Assembly: GCA_017963165.1 (NCBI GenBank)
Contig: JAGCTZ010000130.1
Coordinates: 1 to 22,581 of the forward strand
Length of the DNA stretch: 22,581 bases
Direction of reading: 5' to 3'
Source of the DNA: Treponema sp.
GTDB lineage: Bacteria; Spirochaetota; Spirochaetia; Treponematales; Treponemataceae
Shown here: piece by piece, positions 1 to 8,093 of the stretch
How positions within the stretch are numbered: position 1 is the stretch's first letter
Layout of the letters: every line of letters starts with the position of its first letter
Made by a program: the position numbers and the translations under genes
Notes under the pieces: model-generated
What the model saw: the letters and a program-made list of their open reading frames with translations, nothing else
What the model was told of the DNA's origin: nothing
The model's database searches: none

Positions 1-46
1 GCTGGGATATGATTTCAAGCAGCTGATTCGATTAATGAACACCTAA
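1..46 (+). CDS. Possible C-terminal tail of a plus-strand gene
   Basis: Reading from base 2, an open frame ends at TAA 44-46 and encodes the tail LGYDFKQLIRLMNT. The other two plus frames stop earlier. A two-way terminator follows about 45 bases downstream, as expected if a plus-strand gene ends here against the minus-strand gene at 161-2245. Only 14 residues are visible, so no family can be named and chance openness cannot be excluded. Confidence 0.3.
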   Translation, partial: LGYDFKQLIRLMNT

Positions 47-90
47 GAAAAAAAACAATAAACGAAAATCTACAAAATTCATTTAAACAT

Positions 91-147
91 AAAAAAGGCT
101 GTCCTTTTTGAAGTCTTTTTAATAACTTCCAGGACAGCCCCTTTTTT
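91..147. terminator. Bidirectional rho-independent terminator
   Basis: GGCTGTCC (97-104) pairs perfectly with GGACAGCC (132-139). An A6 run lies on the left and a T6 run on the right, so each strand has a U-tract after the stem. A second inner stem (GAAGT/ACTTC) lies inside the loop. It sits just past the stop of the minus-strand SPOR gene and would also end a plus-strand gene entering from the left edge. Confidence 0.85.
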
Positions 148-160
148 ATAACCGCAGTAT

Positions 161-2245
161 TTATTTAGCATCACCTGTTGAACTTGTACCACTACCCTTT
201 GGCTTAGGATTTGGATTTGTTCCTTTGCGCAGGAATGCATCCTTATAACCGTATGCCTTAAAGCGGGCAAGCACTGTTCCATATTCATCAAGAGTTACAG
301 GTCCTACAAGTACCTGTTTTGTTCCCTTGTATGTCGGTACAATTGTAATTGGATACTTCTTACCGTATTTATTTACAATTTCCAGAATGTTTTCATCATC
401 ACGCAAGGTTGCAATCTGAATGTACCAGCGGTCTGCTTCAAGTTCATCAAGACTTTCAATCATGAACTTTTCATAGCTTGTTTCGTTTCCTGTTACCGCA
501 GGTTGAACCACGACAGACACTTCGTTTTCAAAAGTATCGATTTCTGGAATAAGAATTTCTTCCGGTTCTTCTTCGATTACTTCTACAACTTCTTCCGGCT
601 CTTCCTCTGGTTCAATAATTTCTTCAATTTCTTCTTCAGGCTCTACAACTTCTTCGTCTTCGCCAAAGATTTCGTTTCCATAAATTGGAGGATTTTCGTC
701 TGCCGGAACAAGAACTATTGCATCGTATTCTTCTTCATCTTCAAGAACTTCTGGTTCATCAGACTCTTCTTCCGGCTCTTCAATAACCTCATCTTCTACT
801 TTTTCTTCAATTGGTTCCTCTTCAATTGGTTCCTCTTCCTCTTCGATTTTTTCTTCTTCGAGAGGTTCTTCTTCAAATTCTTCTTCAAGTGGCTCGTCTT
901 CGAATTCTTCTTCAAGAGGTTCCTCTTCGATAATTTCTTCTTCCGGTTCTTCTTCAACAGCTTCTTCTTCGATGATTTCATCTTCAGGTTCTTCTGCCGG
1001 TTCTTCTACTTCTTCTTCTGGCTGCTCTTCTACAGGCTCTTCCTCTTCAACGAATTCGTCTTCACCAAAATCCTCATCATCAATGTATTCTTCGTATTCC
1101 TCTTCTGTATCTTCTGGAACAAATTCTTCTTCTTCAAACTCTTCATCTTCTTCGAGTTCTTCTTCCGTTTCCTCTGGTTCTTCTGCAACTTCTTCTTCAG
1201 GTTCTTCGGCCTTTGGTTCTTCAAGATCATCAAGAACATCTTCTTCAAAGTATTCTTCTTCGATTGGAGGTTCTTCTTCGACTTCTTCTTCTACAAAAGG
1301 TTCTTCTTCTTCAGGAATTTCTTCCTGTGGTTCTTCCTCTGGCTCTTCTTCTATAATTTCTTCTTTTTCGTCTGGTTCTTCTGAAGGAAGATCATCAATA
1401 CCTTCATCTACAAATTCTTCGTAAAGCTCCTCTTCTGGTTCTGCATATTCTTCTACAGGAGCTTCTTCCTCTGGTTCCGGCTCAGGCTCTGGTTCCGGCT
1501 CTTCTGTTTTTTCTATATATTCTGGCTCTGAAACTGGCTCTTCCTCATAATATTCAGGAATCATTTCATCATCAAAATATTCATATTCAATAACAGGATC
1601 TTCGTATACTTCTTCTTCCGGTTCTGAATATACAGGAGCTTCTTCTACAGGCTTTGAGTATATTTCTTCAGGCTCATATTCCTGTTCTTCTTCTGGTTCA
1701 AATTCTTCTTCATAATATGTTACAGGGTCTGGTTCAGAGGCAATTGGCTCTGGTTCAACTACAGGTTCTGGCTCTGCAACAACTGGTTCCGGCTTTGTAA
1801 CAACAGGCTCTTCTACAGGCTTAGTAACAGGTTCTGTTGCAGCTTCTGCTTTCTGAGATGCAATTACTGCAGAACCATAAACTCTTTCATCCTGATTTGA
1901 GCGTTTTGTAATCTTTACGATATTGTTTGAATTCTTATTGATTCCAATTGCTTCTGCAGCTTCTGGTGAAAGCATGATTGCAACACCTTCTGAAGGATCA
2001 AGTGCACCAATTACAAGGATATCAATAGTTGAATCTCCTGTAATATTTGTTACACTGATTATATCTCCGGGAAGATAACCTACAGTTTTAGCAAAAAGGC
2101 CTTCCGGGAAAACACCTGGTTCAACAACAATGGCTCTTCCATCAAGAGAAGGACTAAAGGATGCCAGAACAAAGCATCCAACGATTATAAATCCGAGTTT
2201 TGATATATTCTTGAATAATTTACTGTTTATCAATCTGTTTATCAT
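161..2245 (-). CDS. RlpA-like/SPOR envelope protein with a giant acidic linker
   Basis: This is a 694-residue exported or membrane-anchored envelope protein. Residues 1-31 are basic then hydrophobic (a signal peptide or anchor; Cys24 could be a weak lipobox Cys). Residues about 50-114 resemble the double-psi barrel of RlpA septal proteins, including the pattern LPGDIISVTNITG and LSPEAAEAIGI. However, the His and Asp that RlpA transglycosylases need are not at the expected places. Residues about 137-585 are almost entirely Glu, Pro, Val, Ile and Tyr, an extremely acidic linker. Residues about 607-673 (from RWYIQIATL to DAFLRKG) form a SPOR domain, a family that binds denuded septal peptidoglycan. 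The start is ATG with AAGGATG upstream. The gene follows the 157-residue gene by 13 bases, so the two are probably co-transcribed. A role at the division site or cell wall is inferred from the domains. Confidence 0.8.
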   Translation of the reverse strand: MINRLINSKLFKNISKLGFIIVGCFVLASFSPSLDGRAIVVEPGVFPEGLFAKTVGYLPGDIISVTNITGDSTIDILVIGALDPSEGVAIMLSPEAAEAIGINKNSNNIVKITKRSNQDERVYGSAVIASQKAEAATEPVTKPVEEPVVTKPEPVVAEPEPVVEPEPIASEPDPVTYYEEEFEPEEEQEYEPEEIYSKPVEEAPVYSEPEEEVYEDPVIEYEYFDDEMIPEYYEEEPVSEPEYIEKTEEPEPEPEPEPEEEAPVEEYAEPEEELYEEFVDEGIDDLPSEEPDEKEEIIEEEPEEEPQEEIPEEEEPFVEEEVEEEPPIEEEYFEEDVLDDLEEPKAEEPEEEVAEEPEETEEELEEDEEFEEEEFVPEDTEEEYEEYIDDEDFGEDEFVEEEEPVEEQPEEEVEEPAEEPEDEIIEEEAVEEEPEEEIIEEEPLEEEFEDEPLEEEFEEEPLEEEKIEEEEEPIEEEPIEEKVEDEVIEEPEEESDEPEVLEDEEEYDAIVLVPADENPPIYGNEIFGEDEEVVEPEEEIEEIIEPEEEPEEVVEVIEEEPEEILIPEIDTFENEVSVVVQPAVTGNETSYEKFMIESLDELEADRWYIQIATLRDDENILEIVNKYGKKYPITIVPTYKGTKQVLVGPVTLDEYGTVLARFKAYGYKDAFLRKGTNPNPKPKGSGTSSTGDAK
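851..919 (-). repeat. 27-bp tandem repeat in the acidic linker
   Basis: Two complete 27-base units (893-919 and 866-892) and the start of a third (851-865) encode PLEEEFEDE, PLEEEFEEE and PLEEE. This is the clearest ordered repeat in an otherwise irregular Glu-rich stretch. Because GAA dominates, the complementary strand reads TTC/TCT and contains no stops, which creates long false frames. Confidence 0.75.
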
Positions 2246-2258
2246 ATCCTACCCATCC

Positions 2259-2732
2259 TTAAGCCTTTGTTGATTTGATAATTTTCGTTATCTCAGAAAC
2301 AAGTTGTGAAGAAACCTTCCTTAAACCTTTTTCGTCGGTTGTAGAAGAATTTTCAAACGAGCTTTCCTTTATGGTTCGTCCTGTCGCAACCGAAGCTATG
2401 GTCCAGTCGACAGTCTTTAATGAATTCTTGTAATAAAGTTTTATCTGAACAAAATAATCAGACGAGCCCTCATAAGCATCTCCAAGGGCCTTATTATATA
2501 AAAGCATATCGTCATTATCAGATTGAGAAACAACAGTTGGAGAATTTGTGATTATATAACCTGTTTCAAAGAAACCATTCAACAGCTCGTCTTCTATTAC
2601 GAGAGAAGATTCTGTTACTTTGTCAGTACGTTCATCATGCTGAACAATCTGGATAGAAATCTGTTTTGCGAAACAAGCCTGTGCGCAAAGAAAAACGCCC
2701 AGAATCAAAAACAAATGTTTAGTTTTCCCCAT
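2259..2732 (-). CDS. Small secreted protein of unknown function
   Basis: This 157-residue protein has a clear signal peptide: residues 1-22 run MGKTKHLF, a hydrophobic core, then CAQACFA before KQISIQ. A lipoprotein Cys is possible at C16 or C20, but cleavage after CFA is the simplest reading. The mature part alternates beta-like stretches (ISIQIVQ, YFVQIKLYY, VDWTIASV) and ends in a helix with a Lys-rich tail (EITKIIKSTKA). I recognise no family. The layout of short strands plus a terminal helix loosely recalls small periplasmic proteins, but that is not evidence of function. It is the first gene of a likely two-gene unit with the SPOR protein. A GGGGTG precedes the ATG, and an inverted repeat lies 16 bases upstream. 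Confidence 0.75.
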   Translation of the reverse strand: MGKTKHLFLILGVFLCAQACFAKQISIQIVQHDERTDKVTESSLVIEDELLNGFFETGYIITNSPTVVSQSDNDDMLLYNKALGDAYEGSSDYFVQIKLYYKNSLKTVDWTIASVATGRTIKESSFENSSTTDEKGLRKVSSQLVSEITKIIKSTKA

Positions 2733-2747
2733 AGAAACACCCCATTT

Positions 2748-2771
2748 ACGTCTATTTAAACCTATAGACGT
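2748..2771 (-). promoter_or_regulatory. 8-bp perfect inverted repeat in the leader or promoter
   Basis: ACGTCTAT (2748-2755) is the exact complement of ATAGACGT (2764-2771), with an 8-base centre. A TATAAA-like -10 on the minus strand lies at 2775-2780, so the repeat would overlap the transcription start of the 157-residue gene. It could be a repressor operator or a short hairpin in the 5' leader; the sequence alone does not decide. It is not followed by a U-tract, so it is not a terminator. Confidence 0.5.
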
Positions 2772-2861
2772 TTCTTTATATTTGTTTTTCGGAGTTTTTA
2801 GGAATTGAGTTTAGGACTTTTTTAAGATAAAGAAATAATATTTTTTATTAAAAAGTAATTG

Positions 2862-2949
2862 TAAAAAAACTGCGGAGCGGGAAACCTGACTTTGCGGAGC
2901 GTTGAACGTGGGAAGTGCAAGGCTGTTTCTCGCGGGAGCAGTTTTTTTA
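2862..2949. repeat. GC-rich palindromic intergenic element, short form
   Basis: This 88-bp element has perfect 12-bp terminal inverted repeats: TAAAAAAACTGC at 2862-2873 and its complement at 2938-2949. The inside is GC-rich in a very AT-rich spacer and carries repeated CTCCGC-type motifs. A 29-base core (2891-2919) matches 28 of 29 bases in the opposite orientation to 17122-17150 of the larger element near yebC. It lies between the divergent 157-residue gene and the sugar dehydratase gene. It encodes no evident protein; it resembles a MITE/REP-like repeat or a two-way terminator-like hairpin. The rest of the 2733-3030 spacer holds only the promoters and the inverted repeat listed separately. 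Confidence 0.75.
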
Positions 2950-2983
2950 TATATGATTCATTACCATTATATTTCTTATTTAT

Positions 2984-3012
2984 TTGCGAAATTCCTTTTT
3001 TTATGTTAATAT
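2984..3012 (+). promoter_or_regulatory. Promoter of the sugar and Xdh-like operon
   Basis: TTGCGA (2984-2989), a 17-base spacer, and TAATAT (3007-3012) preceded by TGT form an extended -10. A start near 3019 gives a leader of about 12 bases with AAGGG (3019-3023) as ribosome site before ATG 3031. This is a pattern match only. Confidence 0.5.
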
Positions 3013-3030
3013 TTTTTTAAGGGTCGGGAA

Positions 3031-4533
3031 ATGGACAAACGCATTTATATAATCGGTGCCGGATTTGCTGGTCAAACCATTGCCAGCGATATACGGCGAA
3101 AAAAAATATTCGGAAAAGTAAACGCATTCCTGGATGATGATAAAAATCTCATCGGTACAACTATAGACGGCATTCCAGTTCTTGGTCCTATAGATAGCGT
3201 TACATCAATCTTAAACAATTCAGATCTAGACGAAGCAATTATTGCAATTCCTTCTGCACCAACAGAACGTATACGCGAAATTTACGATATTCTCAAAAAG
3301 AATAGATTTACACATATAAAAATACTTCCTGGAATAAGCCAGGTTATAAATGGCACAGCTCATTTTGTTCAAACCCGAGAAATTGATCCTCTTGATATTC
3401 TTGGCCGTACACCAATTGCAATTTCCTTAAAAGAAAGCCTTAATTACCTTCGCGGAAAACGTGTTTTAATTACAGGCGCAGGCGGTTCAATCGGTTCAGA
3501 GCTTGCAAGGCAACTTTTGTCTGGTGGAGCAGAACGTCTTTATCTTTTAGGACACGGTGAAAATTCAATCTGTCAGATTTTCAGGGAACTCAAAATTTTA
3601 CAGACAGAAGGTGTTGGTGAAAAAGCAACTGTAGTTCCAATCATCGGAGACATGCGCGACAGGGAATACATAGATTACATTATCAGACAGACAAAATGTA
3701 ATGTTATATTCCATTGTGCTGCTTATAAGCATGTTCCTATGATGGAAGAAAACCAGGTTGCAGCCATAGAAAATAACGTATTCGGTACAAAAAATCTACT
3801 TGATGCTGCAATAAAACATAAAGTAGATAGATTTGTTCTTATTTCTACAGACAAAGCAGTTGCACCTGTCAGCGTTTATGGTGTTTCAAAAATGCTCTGC
3901 GAAAAGCTTGTTCTTGAATATGCAAAAAAAGCAGAAAAAAATCAGGCTGTAATGTTTGTTCGTTTTGGTAATGTACTTGGAAGCCGCGGTTCAATTCTTC
4001 CTGTATTCCAGAGTCAGATTAAAACAGGCGGTCCAATAACTGTTACAGACGAAAAAATGGAACGCTTTTTTATGACAATTCCAGAAGCTTGTTCGCTTGT
4101 TCTTCAAACTGGTGGTGTTGGTAAAAATGGACAGTCATATCTGCTTGATATGGGTGAACCAATAAAAATAATCGAACTGGCAAAACAGATAATTAAATTT
4201 TCTGGTCTTGAGCCATATAAGGATATAGATATAAAAATTGTTGGTGCAAGAAAAGGTGAACGACTTATTGAACCATTATGGCTTAAAGAAGAAAAACCAA
4301 CTCAAACTGAATATCCAAAAATCCTTCAACTTGAAAACAAGGAATACGAAGCAGGCCGACTAGACAAACTGCTCGAAAAGCTTTATCCAATCTGTTTCTT
4401 TACACAAGGCAACGAAAAAGAATTCCGTGACAAGAATAAGCTGGTAAAATTATTATGTGATGATTGCGAAAGCCTGCGGAATTTTTATGAAGAAATAAAA
4501 AATGACGGTCAGCTCCGAACTGATTTATTATAG
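3031..4533 (+). CDS. FlaA1/CapD-family UDP-sugar 4,6-dehydratase
   Basis: This 500-residue cytoplasmic protein should convert a UDP-GlcNAc-type sugar to the 4-keto-6-deoxy form, the first step to bacillosamine-, QuiNAc- or pseudaminic-type sugars. Residues 1-120 form a nucleotide-binding domain (RIYIIGAGFAGQ) like the soluble linker domain of WbpM/CapD proteins, but the four membrane helices of full-length WbpM are absent. The SDR domain follows. It has TGAGGSIGSE (148-157) for NAD(P), STDK at 272-275, and Tyr283/Lys287 (VYGVSK). Known family: long WbpM/PglF enzymes have Met at the Tyr position, while H. pylori FlaA1 has Asp-Lys, Tyr and Lys with exactly this spacing. It is the first gene of a five-gene operon, 19 bases before the aminotransferase that would use its product. 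The exact sugar is not determinable. Confidence 0.88.
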   Translation: MDKRIYIIGAGFAGQTIASDIRRKKIFGKVNAFLDDDKNLIGTTIDGIPVLGPIDSVTSILNNSDLDEAIIAIPSAPTERIREIYDILKKNRFTHIKILPGISQVINGTAHFVQTREIDPLDILGRTPIAISLKESLNYLRGKRVLITGAGGSIGSELARQLLSGGAERLYLLGHGENSICQIFRELKILQTEGVGEKATVVPIIGDMRDREYIDYIIRQTKCNVIFHCAAYKHVPMMEENQVAAIENNVFGTKNLLDAAIKHKVDRFVLISTDKAVAPVSVYGVSKMLCEKLVLEYAKKAEKNQAVMFVRFGNVLGSRGSILPVFQSQIKTGGPITVTDEKMERFFMTIPEACSLVLQTGGVGKNGQSYLLDMGEPIKIIELAKQIIKFSGLEPYKDIDIKIVGARKGERLIEPLWLKEEKPTQTEYPKILQLENKEYEAGRLDKLLEKLYPICFFTQGNEKEFRDKNKLVKLLCDDCESLRNFYEEIKNDGQLRTDLL

Positions 4534-4552
4534 GAAGTAATCAGGTAGAAAT

Positions 4553-5797
4553 ATGGCAGAAATAAAAGTTCCATTTCACAGAGCATCAATTTCTAAAAAA
4601 GAAGAAGACGCTGTACTAGATGTACTCCGTTCAGGCTGGCTTACAACAGGTCGTTATGCCCTTGAGTTCGAAAAAAAATTCAGTAAAGCTGTCAGCGATA
4701 CAAAAGAAATGTCGCATAACCGCAGCAGCATGAAGCTTGAAATCGGAGACATTATTTCTCTTGCTGTAAACTCAAATACTTCCGGTATGATTCTTGCAAT
4801 GGAAGCTTGTGGTGTCAAAGAAGGAACAGCAGTTATTACAACCCCCTACACTTTTGTTTCAACGGCTGCCTGTGCCCGCCATCTGAACGCAGATGTTTTT
4901 TTTGCAGATGTAGAAAAAGACACCTACAGTATTGATCCAGATAAAATAGAAGAAATTCTTAAAAAAGATTTTAAAAACGAAAAAAAAGTTCGTGCCATTG
5001 TTCCTGTTCATATCGCCGGAAATGTCTGCAACATGAAACGCATAATGGAACTTGCTCAAAAATATTCTACACCTGAAAGAAAGATTTTTGTAATAGAAGA
5101 TGCAGCCCATTCCTTCCCTTCGCCAACAAACCTTGGATATGCAGGTGCAATCGGCGATGCAGGAGTTTTTTCTTTTTATGTTACAAAGACAATAACTACA
5201 GCCGAAGGTGGTATGGTCTGCACCCGGAACCCGGAACTTGCTAAACGAATGACTGTAATGCGAATGCATGGAATGGACAGGACAACCTGGGACCGCTACA
5301 CTTCTCCACGTGCTTCCTGGGAATATGACATAATTGCACCGGGTTATAAATTTAATCTGCCTGATGTTCTTGCCGCACTTGGCTGTTGTCAGGTTGAACG
5401 GGCACAACTTTTTTATGAACAACGAAAAAAAATTGTCCAGAAATATAATGATGCTTTTTGTTCACTTGATTTTATTAAGCTGCCGCCAGACGGTGAAGGA
5501 AACTCCTGGCATTTGTATCTTATGCGGATTATTCCAGAAAAGCTTAAAATATCTCGCGATGAATTTGCAAAAAAAATGCAGGAAGTAGGACTTGGGATTT
5601 CTGTTCATTTTATTCCGATCTTTCATTTTACATACTGGAGAGAACTTTACCCCGATTTTACGGCAGAAAATTTTCCAAATGCAGAGCGCCAGTATTCTAC
5701 AACAATTTCCATACCTCTTTTCCCGGATATGACAGAAGAACAGGCCGACCTTGTAATAAAAACTGTAAAGGAAATAGGAACGCAGAATCATGCCTAA
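4553..5797 (+). CDS. DegT/DnrJ/EryC1/StrS sugar aminotransferase
   Basis: This is a 414-residue PLP enzyme expected to add an amino group, usually from glutamate, to the 4-keto sugar made by the upstream dehydratase. The N-terminal GWLTTG motif, the EDAAH motif (182-186, with Asp183 for the PLP ring nitrogen) and the Schiff-base Lys212 in FSFYVTK are all present, followed by the usual TTAEGGMV. An unusual insertion of about 20 residues (SDTKEMSHNRSSMKLEIGD) precedes the motif that is normally AVSSGTAAL, here AVNSNTSGM, making the protein somewhat longer than is typical. A TAGGAAG/AGGTAG sequence precedes the start. Its end overlaps the next gene by 8 bases, suggesting coupled translation. PseC- or PglE-like activity is plausible but not proven. 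Confidence 0.88.
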   Translation: MAEIKVPFHRASISKKEEDAVLDVLRSGWLTTGRYALEFEKKFSKAVSDTKEMSHNRSSMKLEIGDIISLAVNSNTSGMILAMEACGVKEGTAVITTPYTFVSTAACARHLNADVFFADVEKDTYSIDPDKIEEILKKDFKNEKKVRAIVPVHIAGNVCNMKRIMELAQKYSTPERKIFVIEDAAHSFPSPTNLGYAGAIGDAGVFSFYVTKTITTAEGGMVCTRNPELAKRMTVMRMHGMDRTTWDRYTSPRASWEYDIIAPGYKFNLPDVLAALGCCQVERAQLFYEQRKKIVQKYNDAFCSLDFIKLPPDGEGNSWHLYLMRIIPEKLKISRDEFAKKMQEVGLGISVHFIPIFHFTYWRELYPDFTAENFPNAERQYSTTISIPLFPDMTEEQADLVIKTVKEIGTQNHA

Positions 5798-8093
5798 GAA
5801 AGAAGCTATAACAAAACCAAGGAAACGTTCTCTTGAAGCAACAGGCTTTTACAGTGATTGCAGCAGGGAAGGAACATTATACGCTGTTCTTGTTAGAAGT
5901 CCTGCCGCAACCGGAAAAGTTAAGGCTGTCACAATTCCTGAATTACCAGAAGGTTATTTTCTTTTTACTGCAAATGATATTCCCGGAAATAAAAAAGCAG
6001 ATATAAACGGTCAAACCTGGAAGATTTTTGGTTTTGATAATGTTTCATATAGTGGAGAACCACTTGGAATTCTTTGTGGTCCAGATGAAAACAAGGTTCT
6101 TGAACTGCTGGAAAATGTTTCAGTTAACTTTGACATTGAATCTCTTGAATCAGCATTAAAGAAAGCAATGAAACATCAGAAGCGTCCTGTTGTAAAACTC
6201 AATGAATCAGACACAGACATTTCTTCTTTTGTTTCCGAAATAAATGAACTGCCTTCGCTAGATACAGTTCTTGATAACAGACGCGTTGAACAAAACGTAG
6301 AAGAGACCATAGCAAGCCGCGAAATTAAATCAGGTTTATATTCAAAGAAAAGCATAGCCCTTGCTGATAAAAAGCTTTTTGAAAATTCAGAAGATTTCAT
6401 TTCCGCAGAAACCTGGAAAATGGATTTTCTTCCTCCATTATGGAAAGAAACCTGCGGCTCCTTCTGCTGGTGTGAAGGAAAATATCTTCATATTTCCGCA
6501 CCAACAAAATGGATTTCGCACCTTATGCAGACAGTTGCTTCAGAGCTTGCAATTCCTCAGGAAAATATTATTGTTCATAAAACAAAAACCTCCGGAGTTT
6601 TTTCTAAAGGACTCTGGAGAACCTCTATTCTTGCAGCACAGGTTGCACTTGCTTCTTATCTGACTTCTAAACCAGTTAAACTTATTCTTACTCAGGAAGA
6701 ACAAGATTCCTATATGGCTCCAGGAGTAAAGACTAAGGTTACTTATAAAACTGCTGTTTCTAAGGAAGGAATAATAAACGGTATTTCTGCTTTGATAGAT
6801 ATTGATGTCGGCTGCTTTAATCCTTTTGCTCAGGAAATCGTAGACCGTATGTCTATTGTTGCCTGCAACTATTATATGCCACAGAATATTCATATTATTG
6901 CAAAGGCTCATACTTCTAAAAATCCACCTACGTCAATCTGTCTTCGCGGAATTGATTCGCAGATTTTCTTTGCAATAGAAAATCATATTCAGAAAATTGC
7001 AGAACAAATAAATATGCTTCCCGAAGAATTGCGGCTTATCAATCTTGATGCAAAGGCATCAAATTATCCATTTCATTTTGACAGTGAAAATGCAATGGAA
7101 ACCTTTAGAAAAGCTGTGGAAATAAGTGACTTCAACAGAAAATATTCTTCGTTCAACATGGATGCGCTTGATCGTATTCAGGAAAACAGCAATCCTTTCT
7201 TTGCCCTTCCGCTTCGTGGCATTGGCATTGCAACTGCCTTTAATGTTTCTGATTATTATGGAACGACCAGCTTCCCTTCTGACGATAAAATAGAAGTAAC
7301 AATTTCTTCGAACGAACATGTTACTATTCATGCGATGAATCCTTCACAGGGTGTTCAGGAAATCTGGAAACAGACAGCAGCCGATATCCTTAATATCAAA
7401 AAAGACAATATCGTTGTTGATTCAGAATATGAGCTTTCGGAGCTTCCTGATTCACCTGATGATGCGCACAATACAATAACAAGCATTAACGAGCTCATAA
7501 AAAAAGCCTGCAACGACATTCAGAAAAAACGTTTTCATCAACCGCTCCCGATTACAGTAAAAAAATCATCTTCCTCTACTCTTAAAAAAGGCTGGAATAA
7601 AGAAGAATTTAAAGGAACTCCTTTCGGACCAGCTTCTTATGCAACTGCTGTTGTAGAAGTTGAGCTTGATACTTACACTTATAATGAACGTATCAAAGGA
7701 ATCTGGCTTGTAGTTGACTGCGGTGAACTGTTTGATAAATCGGCAGCACTACGAGCAATAAGACTTGAAATTCAGCAGGAGCTGGAAATGCTTGTCCGGG
7801 GCAAAGCCGTACCTTGCGAAAATATTTCAATAAGTTTTATTCAGACAAAAAATGCAGCAGGACAGATTGGTGAACTTGTTAGGAACACCTTACCGGCAGC
7901 TTTTTCTTCTGCCCTTTCACTTGCGCTTGCAACTCAGTTAACAAAAATTCCTTGTACCGAAAAACAGCTTTTTGAATTGATTAAACAGCGTGAAACAATT
8001 ACAGAAAAACAGACTCCTCTTGCTGTACAGGAAGCTCAGTCTAATCAGACAGGCTCCGGCACAAAGGAACAGGAATCGGGAGAAAGAGCATGA
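5790..8093 (+). CDS. Divergent xanthine-dehydrogenase-like molybdopterin subunit
   Basis: This 767-residue protein has the full length and layout of the large subunit of the xanthine dehydrogenase/aldehyde oxidase family. The N-terminal hammerhead domain reads LVRSP...TANDIPG up to about residue 130. Two molybdopterin-binding regions follow, including PVKLILTQEE and a VEVELD strand near the C terminus. Key motifs are changed: the glycine-rich loop usually GGGFGGK reads SGVFSKG (268-274), the usual GQG reads SQG (519-521), and the YRGFG loop reads LRGID (385-389), keeping Arg386. The Glu expected to act as base is kept (GEL, Glu695). Normal activity would be hydroxylation of a purine or aldehyde, but cofactor binding is uncertain. 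Its ATG lies inside the end of the aminotransferase gene and its TGA overlaps the next ATG. Confidence 0.85.
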   Translation: MPKKEAITKPRKRSLEATGFYSDCSREGTLYAVLVRSPAATGKVKAVTIPELPEGYFLFTANDIPGNKKADINGQTWKIFGFDNVSYSGEPLGILCGPDENKVLELLENVSVNFDIESLESALKKAMKHQKRPVVKLNESDTDISSFVSEINELPSLDTVLDNRRVEQNVEETIASREIKSGLYSKKSIALADKKLFENSEDFISAETWKMDFLPPLWKETCGSFCWCEGKYLHISAPTKWISHLMQTVASELAIPQENIIVHKTKTSGVFSKGLWRTSILAAQVALASYLTSKPVKLILTQEEQDSYMAPGVKTKVTYKTAVSKEGIINGISALIDIDVGCFNPFAQEIVDRMSIVACNYYMPQNIHIIAKAHTSKNPPTSICLRGIDSQIFFAIENHIQKIAEQINMLPEELRLINLDAKASNYPFHFDSENAMETFRKAVEISDFNRKYSSFNMDALDRIQENSNPFFALPLRGIGIATAFNVSDYYGTTSFPSDDKIEVTISSNEHVTIHAMNPSQGVQEIWKQTAADILNIKKDNIVVDSEYELSELPDSPDDAHNTITSINELIKKACNDIQKKRFHQPLPITVKKSSSSTLKKGWNKEEFKGTPFGPASYATAVVEVELDTYTYNERIKGIWLVVDCGELFDKSAALRAIRLEIQQELEMLVRGKAVPCENISISFIQTKNAAGQIGELVRNTLPAAFSSALSLALATQLTKIPCTEKQLFELIKQRETITEKQTPLAVQEAQSNQTGSGTKEQESGERA

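Noticed and set aside
503..1384. Phe-rich plus-strand frame of 293 residues
   Set aside because: It is the complement of GAA-dominated Glu codons (TTC), so stops are absent by composition. The opposite strand encodes a signal peptide and SPOR domain.
972..1424. Ser-rich plus-strand frame of 150 residues
   Set aside because: Same artefact in another frame (TCT/TCA reading of the Glu-rich gene); no start signal or family.
851..1500. Possible CRISPR or other repeat array in the GAA/TTC-rich stretch
   Set aside because: Repeats are codon-level low complexity in a coding frame, with no constant-length spacers.
2862..2949. Small RNA or tRNA gene in the GC-rich spacer
   Set aside because: No tRNA-like arms or CCA-proximal acceptor structure; the symmetry and the second copy fit a palindromic repeat better.
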